12,728 nucleotides of DNA from Zarea fungicola (Eukaryota; Ascomycota; Sordariomycetes; Hypocreales; Cordycipitaceae), in assembly GCA_900169235.1 (NCBI GenBank), contig FWCC01000369.1:1-12728 (forward strand). Direction: 5' to 3'. Position numbers and translations under genes: made by a program. Below the pieces are notes generated by a model. The model was given only the letters and a program-made list of their open reading frames with translations, ran no database searches and was not told the origin of the DNA. The stretch's first letter is position 1, and each line of letters starts with the position of its first letter. Shown here piece after piece: positions 8,964 to 12,728 of the stretch.

Positions 8964-10100
8964 TTATCCTATTATCCAATTGCGGAAATAAAAAGACTGA
9001 CCTGCTGTGTGCTGTTGGTGAGGCTTTGGCCATACATAATCGTCAACATGCGCGAATGTTTCTCTCATCGGCTCTGTGATATGAGCTCCGCCTGGCTCCT
9101 GTTTCGCCAAGTTCGGCATTCGTGAAGCAATATGTTTATGTATTTCAAGCCAATCATTTGCTGTAAGCAGGGCCCGTGGATCTTCGCAGTCCTCTAAGTA
9201 TGGTGAGCCCCATGTCTCTTGGTACTTCGAATTTTGACCTCTTTCAACCACAACAAGCGTTTCTCTCCGTCCACTGGCCAGGACGGAAAGATATCCATCA
9301 GCCTGATTACGTGCGGAGAGTGAATTGCCAGGATCATCGTTTTGCTTGAACAAAATCTTATCTGGGTCACGCAATATATTATAATTGGCGCCTGTGCATT
9401 CTGCTCCGGTAATGCGCTTCCCTAAGAAAATAACCACGGATGCTCCTGGGGCATATCCAGCTCGACAACTTATCATTTGTTGCCAGTGGCATGGCTGAAA
9501 ATGTCTCTTATAGGGCTCCCGATCATAATCTCCAAAAAATGGCCGTTCTCTCTCCTGGAAAGCAAACATTTTGGCGTTATGACTTATGAAGTAGAGTCTT
9601 TTCCAGCCAGTCCCGTGGCGCACCAACATGTCTAGAGTCATATAAGCGACTTCTGGAGACCGGCCAGCCAAAACTGTTAAAGTCTCTAGTTGTAGTCCGG
9701 GAAGCAATTTCAAGGCCTGTGAGATGCGATAATACCTTGGAGGCTCAGAGTCTGACCACTTGACTTGGAGCGGATCCCCCGAGACACGAACGTGGCGAAT
9801 GAACGACCTATCATCCATAGATAGGGCCGAAAGCTTGTCTAGCATGGTCTTAATATCTTCAAAACTGAAGAAGACTTGACCAAGCCAGGTTGGACCTATT
9901 TGGGTTCGGATAGAACGGCATACTTGTAAGAGTGCCAGACAGTACGTGGCGGAGCAAACACGTTGTTTATGAGTCGACGAGATCATTCTCCAGCCAAATG
10001 ATAGCCGTGTAGAAGAGAGTACATATCCATAAATTAAGTTGAGGATTTCCTGGGGAAAGCGGAGAAGAGAACAGCTTCCAGTTTGATTCATGTTGAACAT
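8964..10100 (-). CDS. F-box/2EXR-like fungal protein, 378 aa
   Basis: A single uninterrupted frame. Near the N-terminus (about residues 13-30) SLLRFPQEILNLIYGYVL resembles the F-P-x-E-I-x-x-x-I-Y pattern of the short N-terminal motif in fungal 2EXR/DUF7730/F-box-like proteins. The rest, roughly residues 60-350, has hydrophobic/basic segments such as FIRHVRVSGD and LQLETLTVLAG, which look like leucine-rich strand regions. No enzyme motif, signal peptide or membrane span is seen. Known: such proteins are abundant and expanded in Pezizomycotina and mostly uncharacterised; some F-box relatives recruit substrates to SCF ubiquitin ligases. A role here would be inference. The first ATG (10098-10100) has a weak context; Met4 (10089-10091) has AAC before it and is the more likely start, see the upstream ORF. 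A GTCAGT near the 3' end (about 9002) could be a donor for an extra last exon. Nothing ties this gene to the reductase/P450 pair. Confidence 0.8.
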   Translation of the reverse strand: MFNMNQTGSCSLLRFPQEILNLIYGYVLSSTRLSFGWRMISSTHKQRVCSATYCLALLQVCRSIRTQIGPTWLGQVFFSFEDIKTMLDKLSALSMDDRSFIRHVRVSGDPLQVKWSDSEPPRYYRISQALKLLPGLQLETLTVLAGRSPEVAYMTLDMLVRHGTGWKRLYFISHNAKMFAFQERERPFFGDYDREPYKRHFQPCHWQQMISCRAGYAPGASVVIFLGKRITGAECTGANYNILRDPDKILFKQNDDPGNSLSARNQADGYLSVLASGRRETLVVVERGQNSKYQETWGSPYLEDCEDPRALLTANDWLEIHKHIASRMPNLAKQEPGGAHITEPMRETFAHVDDYVWPKPHQQHTAGQSFYFRNWIIG

Positions 10101-10120
10101 GAGATGGCGGTGGAGAACAT
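10088..10120 (-). promoter_or_regulatory. Upstream ORF overlapping the start of the 2EXR-like gene
   Basis: An ATG at 10118-10120 opens a 10-codon ORF in a different frame. Its TGA (10088-10090) overlaps the second in-frame ATG of the main gene (10089-10091) as ATGA, and it runs across the first ATG. If transcription starts near the expected site below the TATA box, ribosomes would meet this ORF first. The arrangement would allow re-initiation at Met4. Confidence 0.4.
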
Positions 10121-10170
10121 TGGCGGTGAATGTGATCGTGTAAGTGACGGTCGTAGCCAGCTATTATTAC

Positions 10171-10177
10171 TTATATA
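10171..10177 (-). promoter_or_regulatory. TATA box of the 2EXR-like gene
   Basis: GTATATAAG on the minus strand, 71 nt upstream of the first ATG of the gene. It is the only clear TATA in the 5' flank I inspected. Confidence 0.5.
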
Positions 10178-10972
10178 CCTGCAGCCTCGATCACATGCCT
10201 CTGCACCTGCCCTATAGAATACAAACCCCCCTTCAGCCTCTTGTCTCATAACAGGGACTGATGGAGAGAAAAAAGAGCTTGCCAGAAATTGTTATTATTG
10301 CGCTGATCCTGGTTGAGAGAATGCTTGCCGCAACCGGCGTCCACTGAGCCTACTCTATTCTAGCGCTAACATCACACCTACTCCAGCTCCAGTAGTGACT
10401 TTGCTATCCACTGGACTATCGCTGACTATTTAGTAGACACCTTAAGGTACGCGACGTCTGAACAACTGGACTCCTCTAACTACCTTTGGTAACGTATATT
10501 CGTCGTAAAATCTTTTTGACCTGTTGGAATTTGAACAGTACTGCGACTATAATCTTCACGCGTTTTGAAAGGGGCAGTCAGGTTGCATTCTGTCCAGCCG
10601 CCAGAGATAACTTTCCTTCTTTTCCCTTGTCACGTTGTAGCCCGCTCTGACCGTTTATGACGGGAAAGACGTCGTGGGTCTCATGTGGAACAGTGTTCTA
10701 AGTTTACTTTTCCTTAGCCGACGGGCGCTCACCACAGAAATGACTCATGTCTCAGAAGGGCGCGGAAACCTGTGCACGGTGTTGTCTCTGGCACCCGATC
10801 TCCGAAAGCGGGCACCTCGCCCCATTAGGTTAAGTCTTGTTTCCCCTCAGACGCCACGGTCCCTCTTTCAGAAGAAGGGCTACGGGGTAGGATTATCGTA
10901 ATGTTCATGTTGTGACTGCTGACTCAAAGTCAAGTATCATGTCTAGCGAAGCCTGGCTCCTGCTGCAAGCTT

Positions 10973-10998
10973 CCGTCGGTCAACACCGTGACCGACGG
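10973..10998. repeat. Perfect 10-bp inverted repeat with 6-nt spacer
   Basis: CCGTCGGTCA, spacer ACACCG, then TGACCGACGG. The arms match at all 10 positions and are GC-rich, in an otherwise mixed-composition intergenic region. It could be a dimeric Zn2Cys6-type site (CCG...CGG) or an RNA hairpin. Confidence 0.7.
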
Positions 10999-11217
10999 CA
11001 GCCTGCCCTGGATACGAGGTCGTCACGGCAGCTGTAGAGAATACTTCTTGCTGGTTGTTTATTGCTTGCTTTTGCTTGCCCTCTAATCACTGTATATAAT
11101 AGAAGAGAATCCCTCCTCTACCTGTAGCCAGATAGAATACATGAACAAGCTACCAACATCATACATACTGAGAGACCCCGCTCTGAGTACTGTGCCCTTT
11201 AACTCCTCGTGATCGTA

Positions 11218-11243
11218 CCGACAGTTCAGGAGTTGACTGTCGG
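11218..11243. repeat. Perfect 8-bp inverted repeat with 10-nt spacer
   Basis: CCGACAGT, spacer TCAGGAGTTG, ACTGTCGG. The outer triplets are again CCG and CGG, as in the dyad 220 bp to the left, and the overall span is the same 26 bp. Confidence 0.6.
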
Positions 11244-11805
11244 CCATTTTGTCTTGCAAAATGTGTAACACACTAGGCACCCTCGCTATACAGAGCTGCT
11301 TTGATCTAGGGTGGCAACGGTGCCAAACGGACTTTTGTAACCCGCTAGGGAAAACTGAGATTGCTACATTCGTAATGTATTAATCAATACTCTTCGCCTA
11401 GAGAGTGTGACACATTTCCTTGTTTTGAATAAATTTGAATAAACCAAGTAGTTTGCCCTCGGCGGCCCGATATGGCATACCTAGTCATTCCAGTTTATAA
11501 TGGGTTTGCTCAAATCACGGGTGAGATCGCAAAGTTGTGGAATTGAAGAGATGGAAAAATCAACAGATATTGCCACTGTATGCGTCCGTTGCTGGCATGT
11601 CTCCAATGTGGTATGTGGCTGCGGCGAGACACGGCGGCTGAATGGCGCCACGGGAAATAATTTACGGGTTTGAATTTGGCCGACGAAGGAACAATAGTGC
11701 GGAACTTCAACACATCCCTTGCAATGCGCGAACAGCGCAAACCCTTGCATCCCGGAGGACTAGCACCGTCTCAGCCTCTATAGACAGGACGCTAAACACC
11801 TAGTG

Positions 11806-11829
11806 AATTGGCCTTCAAGCCAGCCAATT
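11806..11829. repeat. Perfect 7-bp inverted repeat AATTGGC/GCCAATT
   Basis: AATTGGC, a 10-nt spacer, then GCCAATT. The right arm includes CCAAT, so this could be a pair of opposed CCAAT boxes, or chance. Confidence 0.4.
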
Positions 11830-11957
11830 AATTTGGAACCGCATGAGAATCCGCGCTACCAAGGGTGAACTAAGGGCAGGGACAGAAATGGAAGGATGGC
11901 TTAAAGGCTAGCAGGATACAGAGGCGCTAGTTTTAAACATTTGTAACTAACTTGATT

Positions 11958-11985
11958 GGTGACCACTATTGGCTGCCTGGTCACC
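11958..11985. repeat. Perfect 8-bp inverted repeat GGTGACCA/TGGTCACC
   Basis: GGTGACCA, a 12-nt spacer, then TGGTCACC. Each arm is close to self-complementary (GGTGACC and GGTCACC share the GGTNACC core). It sits about 85 bp beyond the stop codon of the Myb gene. Confidence 0.5.
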
Positions 11986-12068
11986 CGCATAATGATATAG
12001 TGAAGTGTATTATAAAGTAATGAAATATTGCAATGTAGCGATCTGTACGCGTAAACCACTGTGAACTT

Positions 12069-12728
12069 TTAATAGCTTGTTCTAGCTCTGGTGGATTGTC
12101 TTGGCCGAACTAAACTGACCCTAAGCCTGCTATGGGCACGCTCTTGACAAACTGCTGGGCTAATAGCGCCAATTTGAGAGGCAACAAATATCCATCGGTG
12201 TTCCTCATACCTTTGTAGCGCTTGTTCTATTTCCTGGGCCTATTTCTAATTAGTCTAGTTTATTCTATTTCTTCCTCGCTCCCTTTTAATTTGGGGAGAG
12301 CGATGTTCCACGCTAGCTCCCTTAAAAGCTATCATAGTAGAATAAAGAAAATACGTACCAGCTCTTCGTCCCAATTGACTTCGCTACGCCTCAGTTTTGT
12401 ACTATAATGTACTTGCAGCGAACCTGGTGACCTTCCTGGCAATTGCTTGGCAATATTTTTCCAAGTCTCGCCACTGTCCCGTAAACGAATAATAAGTTGG
12501 TCTTCATCTAACGTAAATTTGGTGCGTGCTCGGCGACGTAGCTGCGGCTCCAACTGAGAGTCGGTCATGTGCGAAGCAATGCTGTCTTCCCTGCCTCTAC
12601 TAGAGGTAGGGCTGCCTAATGTTATATTTCCTCTAATTTCAGGTATTTCTAATTCTGTACTCAGATATGGGCAGACTGGGGCGTTGTAGTGGCTGTAAGA
12701 CGCAAGGGATGCGTTCGAGGAGCCGAGC
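12069..12728 (-). CDS. Tandem Myb/SANT-repeat protein, C-terminal part, 5' end off the window
   Basis: Exon 12359-12728 (open to the right edge, codons from 12727) and last exon 12069-12239. The 119-nt intron 12240-12358 has donor GTACGT, branch-like GACTAAT and acceptor AAATAG. Without splicing the frame would end in IFFILL right after the donor. Repeat 1: KFTLDEDQLIIRL...ETWKNIAKQLPGRSPGSLQVHY. Repeat 2 spans the splice: NWDEEL joined to AQEIEQALQRYEEHRW, then IFVASQIG and RAHSRLR. W-to-W spacing in repeat 2 is 20 residues, the Myb norm, which picks this acceptor over the CAG six bases later. Upstream of repeat 1 the protein is Ser/Pro/Gly-rich and ends the repeat linker with basic RRRAR. 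Known: SANT/Myb repeats bind DNA or histone tails. Inference: a nuclear transcription factor or chromatin protein. 179 residues are visible. Repeat 1 has Phe for the first Trp, which is tolerated in the family. Confidence 0.8.

Larger units (their letters stand above)
10178..12068. other. 1.9-kb non-coding region with several dyads
   Basis: No supported gene. Small ORFs at 10683-10901 (plus) and 11083-11247 (minus) have no motif or homolog that I recognise. Present: two TGACTCA sites (10741-10747, 10920-10926) matching the GCN4/CPC1-type AP-1 site, and four perfect inverted repeats listed separately. It flanks the 5' side of the 2EXR-like gene and the 3' side of the Myb gene. Confidence 0.55.

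Noticed and set aside
10683..10901. 72-codon ORF from an internal ATG with a hydrophobic N-terminus
   Set aside because: The leader-like stretch is short and followed by RR. There is no promoter, intron or family support.
11083..11247. 54-codon minus-strand ORF with a good start context (AAAATGGCC)
   Set aside because: No motif is recognised, and it begins beside a dyad. It is too short to support without transcript data.
12664..12728. Plus-strand CxxCK-like reading (RCSGCKTQGMRSRSR) resembling a Zn2Cys6 start
   Set aside because: It lacks the K-x-K-C continuation of the cluster, and the opposite strand is an open frame joined to the Myb repeats.

Overview
The window looks like nuclear DNA of a filamentous ascomycete (Pezizomycotina). 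The genes contain short introns of about 50 to 120 nt with GT...AG ends and CTNA-like branch sites. They encode fungal-type families (a CYP52-like P450, an F-box/2EXR-like protein, a Myb/SANT protein). Coding islands are separated by AT-rich tracts holding decayed genes with the mark of repeat-induced point mutation (RIP), CpA to TpA. No prokaryotic signals, tRNA, rRNA or CRISPR were seen.

Layout from left to right. Positions 145-1128 (minus) hold a dead microsomal P450. Its N-terminal half is still readable across stops and frameshifts. Positions 1554-2183 (minus) hold a two-exon gene for a 188-residue protein that I read as calycin/fatty-acid-binding-protein-like. Positions 2260-4400 are gene-poor and partly AT-rich, with a short hAT transposase relic at 3843-3965. 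Positions 4401-5761 (minus) hold a two-exon fatty acyl-CoA reductase-like NAD(P)-binding protein. Positions 6536-8187 (plus) hold a three-exon, 513-residue CYP52-like P450. These two genes are divergent and share a 774-bp intergenic region with a perfect 12-bp CCG/CGG palindrome. Positions 8964-10100 (minus) hold a 378-residue F-box/2EXR-like protein with an overlapping upstream ORF. Positions 10178-12068 are a long non-coding stretch with several perfect dyads. Positions 12069 to the right edge (minus) hold the C-terminal part of a protein with two tandem Myb/SANT repeats.

Working hypothesis (inference): the acyl reductase and the CYP52-like P450 form a divergently transcribed, possibly co-regulated pair acting on fatty-acyl or similar long-chain substrates. 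The calycin-like protein is a possible lipid-binding partner. The dead P450 suggests the locus once encoded a longer oxidative pathway that is now eroding. Splice junctions were deduced by hand from splice signals plus continuity of conserved motifs.
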